This document shows positions 17,727 through 26,543 of a stretch of DNA of 64,000 bases, piece by piece. The translations under genes were made by a program, and so were the position numbers. The DNA lies in NCBI RefSeq assembly GCF_945956965.1, contig NZ_CAMFJS010000025.1, positions 1 through 64,000 of the forward strand. Reading direction: 5' to 3'. The DNA comes from an uncultured Roseateles sp. (GTDB lineage Bacteria > Pseudomonadota > Gammaproteobacteria > Burkholderiales > Burkholderiaceae_C). The notes under the pieces were generated by a model, which was not told where the DNA came from, made no database searches, and saw only the letters and a program-made list of their open reading frames with translations. How positions within the stretch are numbered: position 1 is the first letter of the stretch; each line of letters begins with the position of its first letter.

Positions 17727-17916
17727 ACCCGGCACGGCGGGCCCTCCACAAAGTGCCGGCGTGATGCTTGGCTGGCTCGCTGGTTTGTCCGGGCCAGTGC
17801 GCGCAAGCCCTGACCCCATCGGAGCCCTTGGGCGGCAAGGGCTGGTGGCGCCGGCGCAGTCGCGCTAGCGCCACGCTGCCGGCGCCAGGGCTGGCTTGGG
17901 CGTGCGCATGGCGACT

Positions 17917-17922
17917 TATAAT
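17917..17922 (+). promoter_or_regulatory. Candidate -10 box for the cytochrome c gene
   Basis: A perfect TATAAT 69 bases upstream of the cytochrome start codon. The -35 region (GCTTGG, 17 bases upstream) is weak. The rest of the 240-base spacer between tRNA-Arg and the cytochrome gene shows nothing else. Confidence 0.5.
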
Positions 17923-17990
17923 CTCGCGGTTTTGCGCCCTGCGCTTTGTGGGGCGTAACCAGCCCACCTGATTGAGCCAACGAGGATTTC

Positions 17991-18542
17991 ATGAGCGGAA
18001 CCCCAGACCACGCGAACGACCATCACGACGAAGATGCGCACACCGGGCCGATCAAGACGCCCAAGCAATTGGCTTGGGCCGTGTTCTTTGCGTTCTTGAT
18101 TCCCATCATCGTGATCATCCTGCTGGCCAATTACGTGACCACGTCGAGCAAGCCCTCGGCCGGTACCGAAGCGCTGCAGGCCATGGCGGTGGCCGCTCGC
18201 ATCCAGCCCATCGGTGGCATTGAAATCAAAGACGCCAGCAGCGCCGGCGTGATGAAGACGGGTGAACAAGTCTTCCAAGCCCAGTGCTCGGCTTGCCATG
18301 CCACCGGCGCGGCCGGTGCGCCCAAGTTGGCCGATGCTGCCGCTTGGGGCCCGCGCGTGGGCCAGGGCTATGACCTGTTGCTGGAACATGCCCTCAAGGG
18401 CAAGGGCGCCATGGGCGCACAAGGCGGTGGCGATTTCAGCGACTATGAAATCGGCCGCGCCGTGGTCTATATGGCCAACCAAGGTGGCGCCAAGTTTGAA
18501 GAGCCCAAGGCGCCGGCGGCTGCCGCTTCCGCCGCGAACTGA
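17991..18542 (+). CDS. Membrane-anchored class I cytochrome c (c5-type)
   Basis: 183 residues. A histidine/aspartate-rich cytosolic N-terminus, one membrane anchor (about residues 27-46), and a periplasmic cytochrome domain with one heme site CSACH and a distal Met candidate in GAMGAQGGGDFSDYEI. The order QCSACHATGAAGAPKLAD is typical of betaproteobacterial cytochrome c5 electron carriers. It should carry electrons to a terminal oxidase or reductase. It is monocistronic, with its own -10 box at 17917 and an intrinsic terminator at 18586. Confidence 0.9.
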   Translation: MSGTPDHANDHHDEDAHTGPIKTPKQLAWAVFFAFLIPIIVIILLANYVTTSSKPSAGTEALQAMAVAARIQPIGGIEIKDASSAGVMKTGEQVFQAQCSACHATGAAGAPKLADAAAWGPRVGQGYDLLLEHALKGKGAMGAQGGGDFSDYEIGRAVVYMANQGGAKFEEPKAPAAAASAAN

Positions 18543-18585
18543 TGCCTTGATGGCCTGAGCCCAGACGGCAGGCCGTGGCAAGAGA

Positions 18586-18612
18586 AAAGCCGACCCGAGG
18601 GTCGGTTTTTTT
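18586..18612 (+). terminator. Rho-independent terminator after the cytochrome c gene
   Basis: CCGACC-CGAG-GGTCGG stem-loop (18590-18605), preceded by AAAA and followed by seven T. It lies 44 bases after the cytochrome stop codon. It could also work leftward for nothing obvious, since the gene on the right converges. Confidence 0.9.
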
Positions 18613-18651
18613 ACGTCTGTATGGTGGTCTGTATGGCGATGTGACTTGCGC

Positions 18652-19179
18652 TTATGCCGCATTCGCCGGTGCGGGGCAAAGCTCAACCCGATATTCCCGC
18701 AACAGCTCTGCAAACTGGCGCGGCTGTGGGTCCCAGCGGCCGGCCTGCACGGCATCGGCGGCGGCCAGCATGTCCATGCTGTGGACCAGGCCCAGGCCCA
18801 GCGGTGTGGCCAGGAAGAGCCGGTCATGCTCGTCCAAATAACTGGCCAGCACCTCGGTGCTCAAGCCGGTGTGGCTGCTGACGCCGCCGGCCGCGTCAAT
18901 GCGCCAGACCCAGGGGGCGGCTTCCAGTTGCAGATACACCCGCTGCGGGCCGTTCTGAAAAAACCAGCAGCCGTGCTCGTCCACCGCGTAATTGCGCTCG
19001 ATGAAGTGGCGCAGCTTTTCGTGTGAGACCCGGCTGCCTTTGACTTGCGGGAAGGGGCCGGCGGCCTGGATGCGTTCGTCGCGCATATACCAATCGCCGC
19101 GCGCATCCAGCGCCAGCCAGCCGTAGCAATGCGGCACGTTCGGCCATTTCTTCAGGGCGGCTTCGACTATCGGGTCCAC
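18652..19179 (-). CDS. Conserved hypothetical protein downstream of YheT-like hydrolase
   Basis: 175 residues, soluble, with no signal peptide. Notable aromatic-rich stretches are HCYGWLALDARGDWYMRDE, RNYAVDEHGCWFFQNGPQRV and APWVWRIDAAGG. I do not recognise the function. I placed the start at a GTG at 19179 (MDPIVEAALKKWPNVPHCYG); the frame continues upstream but would overlap the hydrolase gene with low-quality sequence. It lies 13 bases after the hydrolase stop and is the last gene of the leftward ilvE run. Confidence 0.75.
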   Translation of the reverse strand: MDPIVEAALKKWPNVPHCYGWLALDARGDWYMRDERIQAAGPFPQVKGSRVSHEKLRHFIERNYAVDEHGCWFFQNGPQRVYLQLEAAPWVWRIDAAGGVSSHTGLSTEVLASYLDEHDRLFLATPLGLGLVHSMDMLAAADAVQAGRWDPQPRQFAELLREYRVELCPAPANAA

Positions 19180-19192
19180 GGGCGGGGGCTTT

Positions 19193-20206
19193 CTATCTGG
19201 CGTTTGCGGGCAAGGACTGCGCCAGCCATTGGCAGACCTGCTCGGGCATCGCGAACAAATGGCCGGGCGGGCGCCCTTGCGGGAAGCCGACATGGCCGCC
19301 TTGCGCGGGTTGCCAGAGTGTCACATGCGGGCCGGCATCGGCGGCGGTGGGCAGGCTGTGGGCGGGCACAAAAGGGTCGTTGGCGGCATTCAGCACCAGG
19401 GCCGGGATGCGGATGTCGCGCAGATGCGGTTTGGCCGAGGCGCGCTGCCAATAGTCCTCGGTGCTGCGGAAGCCGTGCAGGGGCGCGGTGAACAGATTGT
19501 CGAATTCGTACAGGTTCTTGGCCGCGCGCAGGCGCTCGCCATCGAACAAGCCGGGGTGCTGGGCCAGCTTGTGCAAGGCCTTGGGCACCATGGAGCGCAG
19601 GAACATGCGGGTGTAGACCAGGCGATTGAAGCCCTGGCCAATGGCGTGGCCCGCTGCGGCCAGATCCACCGGCGAGCAAATGGCGCAAACTGCTTGCACG
19701 GTGGCGGCGGCGGACGCGCCGCTTTCTTCCGCCCAGCGCAGCAAGGCATTGCCGCCCAGCGAGACGCCGGCGGCGATCATCGGGCCGCCGTAGCTGGCTT
19801 GGCAGCGCGCCAGGATCCAGCCGATCTCTTCAAAATCGCCCGAGTGATAGGCCCGCGGCGCTAGGTTCAACTCGCCCGAGCAACCGCGGAAATGCGGCAG
19901 CGCCAAAGCCCAGCCACGCGCGCGCGCCACCGAGGCAAAGGCCTGCGAGGAATGGCTTTGCGAGCTGCCTTCCAGGCCATGGAACAGCACCAGCAAAGGC
20001 GGCTTCTGGCTTGATGGCGCAGCGGATGCCGGGCTCGCGGGCGGCTCAGGGTCCAGCCAGTCCACATCGATGAAGTCGGCATCCGGCGTCAGCCAGCGTT
20101 CACGCCGAAAGCGCAGCGCCGGCGCCACGCTGCTGCGGGCGAAGAACGCCGGCCAGATGGTTTGAGCGTGGCCGCCGGGCAGCCAGGCTGGAGCTTGGTA
20201 CTTCAT
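19193..20206 (-). CDS. YheT-family alpha/beta hydrolase
   Basis: 337 residues of the COG0429 hydrolase group: PAWLPGGHAQTIWPA at the N-terminus, LVLFHGLEGSSQSHSS (oxyanion region), PHFRGCSGELN, the nucleophile elbow GVSLGGNAL, an Asp in VLNAANDPFVP and a His in GGHVGFPQG. A serine esterase or hydrolase of unknown substrate. Co-directional with the neighbours at 52 and 13 bases. Confidence 0.9.
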   Translation of the reverse strand: MKYQAPAWLPGGHAQTIWPAFFARSSVAPALRFRRERWLTPDADFIDVDWLDPEPPASPASAAPSSQKPPLLVLFHGLEGSSQSHSSQAFASVARARGWALALPHFRGCSGELNLAPRAYHSGDFEEIGWILARCQASYGGPMIAAGVSLGGNALLRWAEESGASAAATVQAVCAICSPVDLAAAGHAIGQGFNRLVYTRMFLRSMVPKALHKLAQHPGLFDGERLRAAKNLYEFDNLFTAPLHGFRSTEDYWQRASAKPHLRDIRIPALVLNAANDPFVPAHSLPTAADAGPHVTLWQPAQGGHVGFPQGRPPGHLFAMPEQVCQWLAQSLPANAR

Positions 20207-20258
20207 CTTGAGCAGTTGCCAGGAAGGCCGTGGCTCGAAGCGGAACGCGGGCGAGCTT

Positions 20259-20708
20259 TCAATGCAGGGTCGCCGGTTCTTCGATCACTTCTTGAATGTC
20301 ATGCGCCGTTCCGGGGCTGGCATGGTGCACCACCATGCGCCAGCCGAAAGCGGTTTTCAGATAGACATTGGTGGCGATCACCCAGGCGCTTTGCTGGCCT
20401 TCGGGCGTTGCCATCGTGATGCGTTCCAGCACCTGGTGAATGGCGGTGTCGCCGGTGTGAATGCGGCGCACCCGCTCGGGCGTCACGCCGATCGCGCCTT
20501 GCTGAAAAATCGTCTCGAAGGCCGCACGGATGGCGCCGCAGCCCACCAGGCGCGGTCCGCCAGGGTGGACGCAGGAAACATCGTCCTCATCGGACCAGAC
20601 GTTCATCAAGCGGTCCAGGTCGGCCGACTGCAGGGCTTCGTAGAACTGCTGCTCGGTGTCCTCGGGCGAGGCGAGCAGGGCGGCGGTCTGGGCCTTGGGG
20701 CGCTGCAT
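20259..20708 (-). CDS. SnoaL/NTF2-like family protein
   Basis: 149 residues with an NTF2-like cone: EQQFYEALQSADLDRLMNVW, SCVHPGGPRLVGCGAIRAAF, ERITMATPEGQQSAWVIATN and FGWRMVVHHAS. The family includes ketosteroid isomerase-like proteins and stress proteins; no catalytic role is assigned. The ATG at 20708 is 13 bases after the stop of the zinc-finger gene upstream. Confidence 0.82.
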   Translation of the reverse strand: MQRPKAQTAALLASPEDTEQQFYEALQSADLDRLMNVWSDEDDVSCVHPGGPRLVGCGAIRAAFETIFQQGAIGVTPERVRRIHTGDTAIHQVLERITMATPEGQQSAWVIATNVYLKTAFGWRMVVHHASPGTAHDIQEVIEEPATLH

Positions 20709-20721
20709 GGGGGGCGTTCGA

Positions 20722-20928
20722 TCAGTGGTGGCTGTGCAGCACTTCACCGGCCTTGAGCTGGTAGACGGTGCCGCAGTAGGGGCACTTGCCGTGGCCGTCG
20801 TGGCTGATGTCGATGAACACCTTGGGGTGGCTGCTCCACAGCGCCATCTTGGGGTTAGGGCAGGCCACCACGCCGGGGCCTTGGACGTCGGCGGCGGTGA
20901 CTTCGACGATGGACTTTGCTTCGCTCAT
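20722..20928 (-). CDS. Small zinc-finger protein (CHCC type)
   Basis: 68 residues. The C-terminal half carries a zinc-ribbon-like pattern: VVACPNPKM, HPKVFIDISH, GKCPYCGTVYQL. This resembles the CHCC zinc finger of the mitochondrial complex I subunit NDUFS6 and its bacterial relatives. The role in bacteria is not established. It sits between ilvE and the NTF2-like gene, a conserved arrangement in betaproteobacteria as far as I recall. Confidence 0.85.
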   Translation of the reverse strand: MSEAKSIVEVTAADVQGPGVVACPNPKMALWSSHPKVFIDISHDGHGKCPYCGTVYQLKAGEVLHSHH

Positions 20929-20987
20929 GGGCTTCTTTCGGGGGGTCAATGGGGCTGGATCAATTGCGCCGGCTCAGGTGGCTGGTC

Positions 20988-21923
20988 TCAGACCAGGCTC
21001 AGCCAGTCAGCGTACTTCGGATTGCGGCCGCCCACGATGTCAAAAAAGGCGGCCTGGATTTTTTCGGTGATGGGGCCGCGTGTGCCGACGTAATCGTCAC
21101 GGCCCAGCTCGACGCGGTCCAGCTCGCGGATCGGCGTCACTTCAGCAGCGGTGCCGGTGAAGAAGGCTTCGTCGCAGATATAGACCTCATCACGGGTGAT
21201 GCGCTTTTCCACCAGCTGCAGGCCCAGGTCCTGGCAGATGTGGAAGATGGTGTTGCGGGTGATGCCGTTGAGGGCGCCGGCCGACAGATCGGGTGTGTAG
21301 ACCACGCCGTTCTTGATCACAAACAGGTTCTCGCCCGCGCCTTCGGACACAAAACCCGAGGCGTCCAGCAGCAGGGCTTCGTCGTAACCATCCTCGGTGG
21401 CTTCCATATTGGCCAGGATGGAGTTGGTGTAGTTGCTGACCGCCTTGGCCTGCGTCATGGTGATGTTGACGTGGTGGCGGGTGTAGCTGCTGGTCTTGAC
21501 GCGGATGCCGCGCTTCATGCCTTCTTCGCCCAGATAGGCGCCCCAGGCCCAGGCCGCCACCATCAGGTGGATCTTGTTGCCCTTGGGGCTGACGCCCAGC
21601 TTCTCGGAGCCGATCCAGGTCAGCGGGCGCAAATAGCAACTCTCCAACTGGTTCTCACGCACCACCTGCTTTTGCGCCTCGGCCACTTGCTCGAAGCTGA
21701 AGGGAATCTTCATGCGCAGGATCTTGGCGCTGTTGAAGAGCCGCTCGGTGTGCTCCTTCAGGCGGAAGATGGCGGTGCCCTTGTCGGTCTTGTAGGCTCG
21801 CACGCCCTCGAAAGCGCCGCAGCCGTAATGCAGGGTGTGGCTCAGCACATGGATCTTGGCGTCGCGCCAGTCGACCAACTGGCCGTCCATCCAAATTTTG
21901 CCGTCGCGGTCGTCCAGAGACAT
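20988..21923 (-). CDS. ilvE: Branched-chain amino acid aminotransferase
   Basis: 311 residues, class IV PLP aminotransferase. It carries out the last step of Ile, Val and Leu synthesis and the first step of their breakdown, using glutamate/2-oxoglutarate. Signatures are GKIWMDGQLVDWRDAKIHVL, THTLHYG-like SHTLHYGCGAFEGVRAY, SCYLRPLTWIGSEKLGV, the PLP lysine in MTQAKAVSNY, and EALLLDASGFVSEGAGENLF. It heads a run of five close leftward genes. Confidence 0.96.
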   Translation of the reverse strand: MSLDDRDGKIWMDGQLVDWRDAKIHVLSHTLHYGCGAFEGVRAYKTDKGTAIFRLKEHTERLFNSAKILRMKIPFSFEQVAEAQKQVVRENQLESCYLRPLTWIGSEKLGVSPKGNKIHLMVAAWAWGAYLGEEGMKRGIRVKTSSYTRHHVNITMTQAKAVSNYTNSILANMEATEDGYDEALLLDASGFVSEGAGENLFVIKNGVVYTPDLSAGALNGITRNTIFHICQDLGLQLVEKRITRDEVYICDEAFFTGTAAEVTPIRELDRVELGRDDYVGTRGPITEKIQAAFFDIVGGRNPKYADWLSLV

Positions 21924-22068
21924 GAGAGATCCTTGCTGTGGGGTGGCGGCATTTTATGCGCTGCAGCCTGGCTGCCGGGGCGCGACTTGTGGCCCCGACC
22001 ACGCTGATGCTTTGGGGCTCAACAGCGCCTTTCCAGGCGCTGTTGGCGAGGCAGCTGCGCCGACTTGG

Positions 22069-22503
22069 TCAGGGGGCGTCTGCGCCAAGCGGCGTTTGAC
22101 TTGACTGATCGGGTGGGCTTGGCTGGCCTTCCGGGCTTCTCAGCAATTCCCAGCTCTGCACCTTGCCCTTTTGCAAGACCACCGCCACTTGGTCGCCGCC
22201 GGCGTCGATCCAGCCGAAGGTCTCCGGCGTGTCGCTGAGCTTGCGGCCCAGGCTGCGGGTGAGGGTGATGATTTGCGCCACCGTCATGCCTGCGCGCAGC
22301 TGGCTATTGAACATCACCGCGCTGTGGACCTGACCCACCGGGCTTTCGGAGGCCGCGCGCATCGCCCGCATCAGGCGGGAGAACTGCAGCAGCAGCCAGA
22401 ACACGGTGCCGGTCAGGGCCAGGATCACGCCCTTCCAGCCCCAGAGGCCTCCGCCCAAAAACATGGCCGCAACGGCCAGGGCGCCACCGATCCAGGCGTT
22501 CAT
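22069..22503 (-). CDS. Hypothetical membrane protein
   Basis: 144 residues: two hydrophobic segments in the first 42 residues (AWIGGALAVAAMFLGGGLWG and VILALTGTVFWLLL), then a soluble domain of about 90 residues that ends in a Pro/Ser-rich tail. Not assigned to a family I know. The start ATG overlaps the stop of the monooxygenase-like gene by 4 bases, so the two are co-translated. 145 bases separate it from ilvE. Confidence 0.75.
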   Translation of the reverse strand: MNAWIGGALAVAAMFLGGGLWGWKGVILALTGTVFWLLLQFSRLMRAMRAASESPVGQVHSAVMFNSQLRAGMTVAQIITLTRSLGRKLSDTPETFGWIDAGGDQVAVVLQKGKVQSWELLRSPEGQPSPPDQSSQTPLGADAP

Positions 22504-22913
22504 GGCTGCACCTCGCGGCTCTGGGATGGGGCTGCCGGGTCGGCCGTCCCATCGGCCGCACACCAGCCGTAGGCGCGTTCGACCTTGGCGATGCGCAGGG
22601 CGTAGTGGCTGTACCAGTCTTGGCGGCCACGGTCGCGCGCGAGCTGGTGTTCGGCATGGCGGCGCCAGGCGGCGATATCCGCCTCGCTGCGCCAGTAGGA
22701 CAGGGTGATGCCCAAGCCTCCCGCATCGCGCACGCTCTCGGCGCCCAGGTAGCCGGGCTGATCGGCGGCCAGCGCCACCATCTGATCGGCCATGGCGCCG
22801 TAGCCCGCGTCGCCGGCGGTTCTTTGGCTGGTGAACATCACCGCGAAATAGGGCGGTTCAAAAAGTGGCGCCAGGCCGGCCGGGGCGGGGGAAATAAGGC
22901 TTTTGTTCGTCAT
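22500..22913 (-). CDS. Antibiotic biosynthesis monooxygenase (ABM) domain protein
   Basis: 137 residues of the ferredoxin-like dimeric alpha/beta barrel family: YFAVMFTSQRT, QPGYLGAESVRDAGGLGITLSYWRSEADIAAWRRHAEH and QDWYSHYALRIAKVERAYGW. ABM-fold proteins include quinone monooxygenases and heme-degrading enzymes; this subgroup is mostly uncharacterised. It is upstream of and overlaps the small membrane protein gene. Confidence 0.85.
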   Translation of the reverse strand: MTNKSLISPAPAGLAPLFEPPYFAVMFTSQRTAGDAGYGAMADQMVALAADQPGYLGAESVRDAGGLGITLSYWRSEADIAAWRRHAEHQLARDRGRQDWYSHYALRIAKVERAYGWCAADGTADPAAPSQSREVQP

Positions 22914-23126
22914 GGGCTTGGCGTATTCTGGGTGTTCTTGGGGAGTGATCCTGCCCGCATTGTGCGGGTTTGCCGTGCTCTCCTGTCATGCAGGGCGCGG
23001 CTTTATGCCATCACACCTGCTCAGCCTCAAGGGGCCATGGGACATGGAAGGTGTGTTGTCGGCAAGGTGGGTGCTTCTCGGGTCGCTCCAGTGGCCGCGA
23101 GCATGGCAACCCCGCGGTGGGTGGCG

Positions 23127-25091
23127 ATGAAGCTGAGCGCATTCCCTGCGCAGATGCCTGAGGCCTTGGCTTGGCCAAGGGCCTTGCGCTCGCTGCGCCT
23201 GCTTTGGCCCTTAATGGCGCTGCTGCTGGCGCTGGCCTTGACGGCCGCGTTCTGGCGCTTCGAGTCGCAGCGCGAGCAGACCCAGGTCCATCAAGCCTTT
23301 GATCGCAATTTGCAGGACTTGAGCCAGCGCTTTGAGCAGCAGCTGAACGCGCAGCGCCAGATCTTGCAGGGCTTGCAAGGGTTTTTGGCGGCCTATCCGC
23401 AGGCCGATAAGGCCGCTTTGCGCCTTTACGCTCAGACCCTGCCGCCGCACGGGGGGCCGGCGGATATGCATGCACTCCTCGTGGCTTGGGCGCAGCCTGG
23501 GGTGGAGGAACCAGCGCGCTTGCTGCGCTTGCATCCCGGGCCCGGCGCCCCTGTCCGATCAGGCTCAGACCTGGCCAAGGTGTCGCCCAGTCTGTTGACC
23601 AAGCTGCCGCAGCTGCCGCTCTTGCTGACGCTGGTTCGTGACGAGGGGCGTTTGGGCTTGTCCGGGCGCTTGGACCTGAGGGAGTTGCAAGTGGGCGTGG
23701 TCGAAGGCTATTTGCAAGCGCTGCCGGTGTTCAGGGGGGCTGTGCGACCCTCCAGCGAAGCCTTGCGGCGCGAGCATTTATTGGCCTGGGTGCTGGCCCC
23801 CATCGACCCAACAGCCATGTTCGCCGGCCTCTACCCGCACTTGCCCGAGGGGCTGTCACTGGCGCTCTATACCGAGCAGCATTTGCAGGCGCGCAGCGCC
23901 TTTTTTCGCAGCGCGGCGTTGAATGGCGATGGCGAATTCGTTGAAGCGAGCGAGGGCTTGCAGGTCGCCCGCACGCTGCGCATTCCGGAAGGGGAGAACT
24001 GGACCTTGGTCTTGCAAGCGGGGCCGGGCTTCGCGCCCGCCAACGGCGCAGGCTTTGCCAGCCAGGTGCCTTGGCTGGGCGGCGTCTTGAGCCTGATGTT
24101 GAGCTTGCTGGTCTGGTCGATGTTGACCTCGCGTGAGCGTGCTCAGCATCTGGCCGAACGCATGACCGAAGTGCTGCGCGAAACCGAGCAGCGCTGGGCC
24201 TTCGCGCTGGAAGGCTCGGGCGATGGTGTGTGGGAATGGCAGGTCGGCAGCGGGCAGCTGACATGCTCGCTGCGCTGGAAGGCCATCATGGGCATCAGCG
24301 CCGACCAAGCTGAGCCCAGCATGAGCCAGCTGCGCGAACTGATTCATCCGCAGGACGTGGAGCGGGTGCGGGGCGATGTTCAGCGTTGCCTGGATGGCGT
24401 GTCGACCGCTTTGGCCAGCGAGTACCGCGTGGCCGGGCCGGGCGGCCAATGGCTGTGGGTGCTGTCCCGCGGCATGGTCGTGCGCCGTGATGAGCAGGGG
24501 CAGGCGCTGACCATGGTGGGTACTTTGTCCGACATTCACCAGCGCCGCCAAACCGAAGAGCAGATGCGCTACCTCGCCCTGCACGACCCGCTGACCGATT
24601 TGGCCAATCGCGCCCATTTCGCCGAGCGCTTCCGCTTCGCCCTTGCTAATGCGCGCCGTTATCAGGAGCGCATCGGGCTGATTCTGTTGGACCTGGACCG
24701 CTTCAAGCCCATCAACGACCAATACGGCCACGCCGTGGGCGACCAGCTGCTGCAAACCGTGGCGCGCCGCATCAAGGCCGCAGTGCGTGAAACGGACACG
24801 GTGGGTCGCATCGGCGGCGATGAGTTCGTGGTGCTGCTGACCGGCCCGATGAGCAATGACACGGCCCAACTGGTGGTCGAGAAAATCTTCAACCAGGTGT
24901 CATTGCCGATAGAGTTGAACGGCCTGCGCCTGGAACTCACCTGCTCACTGGGCCTGGCGATTTACCCACAGGACGGGCAAGACGAGCTGAGCCTGGCCAA
25001 AAGCGCTGACGACGCCATGTACCGCAACAAGCGCGAAGGCCGCAAGCTGATGGGCGAGGTGCAGCGCTCTTGGCCGTTTACAGGCCTCTGA
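23127..25091 (+). CDS. CHASE-PAS-GGDEF diguanylate cyclase
   Basis: 654 residues. A membrane segment (about 28-50), a periplasmic CHASE-like sensor region to about 320, a second membrane segment (WLGGVLSLMLSLLVWSML), a PAS fold (ALEGSGDGVWEWQVGSGQLT...), and a GGDEF domain. GTP-binding and catalytic motifs are LDLDRFKPINDQYGHAVGD and GGDEF at about residue 563. RETD five residues before it is an intact inhibitory site. No EAL domain. I used the ATG at 23127 (better upstream G-rich stretch); the ATG at 23103 would add 8 residues. Its 3' end overlaps the end of radA by 14 bases, tail to tail. Confidence 0.87.
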   Translation: MKLSAFPAQMPEALAWPRALRSLRLLWPLMALLLALALTAAFWRFESQREQTQVHQAFDRNLQDLSQRFEQQLNAQRQILQGLQGFLAAYPQADKAALRLYAQTLPPHGGPADMHALLVAWAQPGVEEPARLLRLHPGPGAPVRSGSDLAKVSPSLLTKLPQLPLLLTLVRDEGRLGLSGRLDLRELQVGVVEGYLQALPVFRGAVRPSSEALRREHLLAWVLAPIDPTAMFAGLYPHLPEGLSLALYTEQHLQARSAFFRSAALNGDGEFVEASEGLQVARTLRIPEGENWTLVLQAGPGFAPANGAGFASQVPWLGGVLSLMLSLLVWSMLTSRERAQHLAERMTEVLRETEQRWAFALEGSGDGVWEWQVGSGQLTCSLRWKAIMGISADQAEPSMSQLRELIHPQDVERVRGDVQRCLDGVSTALASEYRVAGPGGQWLWVLSRGMVVRRDEQGQALTMVGTLSDIHQRRQTEEQMRYLALHDPLTDLANRAHFAERFRFALANARRYQERIGLILLDLDRFKPINDQYGHAVGDQLLQTVARRIKAAVRETDTVGRIGGDEFVVLLTGPMSNDTAQLVVEKIFNQVSLPIELNGLRLELTCSLGLAIYPQDGQDELSLAKSADDAMYRNKREGRKLMGEVQRSWPFTGL

Positions 25092-26442
25092 CCAGGTCCA
25101 TCGCGTCCTCGATGCGTTCCACCGCATGCACGGTCAAGCCCTCGATGGCTTTCTTGGGCGCATTCGCCTTGGGTACCACCGCCACGGTGAAGCCCAGCTT
25201 GGCGGCCTCCTTCAAGCGCTCTTGCCCGCGCGGCGCGGGCCGCACTTCGCCGGCCAGGCCCACTTCACCGAAGGCAATGAAGCCGCGCGGCAGCGGCTTG
25301 CCGCGCAGCGAGCTTTGAATCGCCAGCAGCACCGCCAAGTCCGCCGCCGGCTCGCTGATGCGCACGCCGCCCACCGCGTTGATGAAAACGTCTTGATCCA
25401 TGGTTGCCACGCCGGCGTGGCGGTGCAGCACCGCCAGCAGCATGGCCAGACGGTCCTTCTCCAGGCCCACTGACAAGCGGCGTGGATTCGGCCCGCCCGC
25501 ATCCACCAAGGCTTGCAATTCGACCAGCAAGGGCCGCGTGCCTTCCAGCGTCACCAGCACGCAGGAGCCCGGCACCGGCTCGCCGTGGGTGGACAGAAAA
25601 ATAGCGCTGGGGTTGGTCACGCCTTTGAGGCCTTTTTCGGTCATGGCGAAGACGCCAATCTCGTTGACCGCGCCAAAACGGTTCTTGATCGCCCGCACCA
25701 GGCGGAAGCTGCTGTGCGTGTCGCCCTCGAAGTAAAGCACCGTGTCAACGATGTGCTCCAGCACGCGCGGCCCGGCCAGCGCGCCTTCCTTGGTGACATG
25801 GCCCACCAGCACCATGGCGCAACCCGAGGCCTTGGCCTTGCGGGTCAGGTGGGCCGCGCATTCGCGCACCTGCGCCACCGAGCCCGGCGCGGAGGACAGA
25901 TGCTCGGAGTACAGGGTCTGAATCGAATCGATGACGCAAAAGGCCGGCTGCTCGGCATCCAGGGTGGCGAGGATCTTCTCCAGGCTGATCTCGGCCAGCA
26001 CCCGCACCTGCGTGCCGGCCAGGCCAAGGCGGCGCGAGCGCATGGCAATCTGCGCGCCCGACTCCTCGCCGGTGACATACAGCACGCGCATCTTGGTCGA
26101 CAAATCGTCAATCGCCTGCAGCAGCAAGGTGGACTTGCCGATGCCGGGGTCGCCGCCAATCAGCACCACGCCGCCTTCCACGATGCCGCCGCCCAGCACG
26201 CGGTCCAACTCATCCTGCCCGGTGGGGGTGCGCTCGAAATCGCTGGCTTCGATGTCGGCCAGGGTGGCCACGGGCTGGCTCTTGGCCAGGGCTTGGTAGC
26301 GGTTCTTGCCGCCGCTTGCCGCTTCAGCCGCGCCTTCGACCAAGGTGTTCCAGGCCCCGCAGCTGGGGCATTTGCCCAGCCATTTGGCGCTGATGCCGCC
26401 GCAGTCGGAGCAGGTGTAGATGGATTTTTCTTTGCTTGCCAT
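25078..26442 (-). CDS. radA: DNA repair protein RadA
   Basis: 454 residues. An N-terminal C4 zinc finger (TCSDCG...KCPSCGAW), a RecA-like ATPase with Walker A GDPGIGKSTLL, the family KNRFG motif (AIKNRFGAVNEIG) and a C-terminal Lon protease-like domain without a Ser-Lys dyad role. It drives branch migration in recombination. The ATG at 26442 (MASKEKSIYTCSDCGG) is the usual start. The gene diverges from the LysE-type gene (101 bases) and overlaps the GGDEF gene 3' end. Confidence 0.96.
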   Translation of the reverse strand: MASKEKSIYTCSDCGGISAKWLGKCPSCGAWNTLVEGAAEAASGGKNRYQALAKSQPVATLADIEASDFERTPTGQDELDRVLGGGIVEGGVVLIGGDPGIGKSTLLLQAIDDLSTKMRVLYVTGEESGAQIAMRSRRLGLAGTQVRVLAEISLEKILATLDAEQPAFCVIDSIQTLYSEHLSSAPGSVAQVRECAAHLTRKAKASGCAMVLVGHVTKEGALAGPRVLEHIVDTVLYFEGDTHSSFRLVRAIKNRFGAVNEIGVFAMTEKGLKGVTNPSAIFLSTHGEPVPGSCVLVTLEGTRPLLVELQALVDAGGPNPRRLSVGLEKDRLAMLLAVLHRHAGVATMDQDVFINAVGGVRISEPAADLAVLLAIQSSLRGKPLPRGFIAFGEVGLAGEVRPAPRGQERLKEAAKLGFTVAVVPKANAPKKAIEGLTVHAVERIEDAMDLVRGL

Positions 26443-26543
26443 GGCGCTGATTGTCCCCGGCTTGCCGGGGCCTGTCCGGCGAGTGACTGACATGGCCGGC
26501 CCGGCATGTTAAAAACCGCGCTTCTTTCTCGGAGTGCTGTTTC

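Noticed and set aside
17631-17760. Possible phage attachment site at tRNA-Arg
   Set aside because: I found no second copy of the tRNA 3' end and no integrase in the window.
22954-22971. CCCGCA-TTG-TGCGGG-TTT hairpin before the CHASE-PAS-GGDEF gene
   Set aside because: Only three T follow, and no rightward gene lies upstream to terminate. Too short to claim an attenuator.
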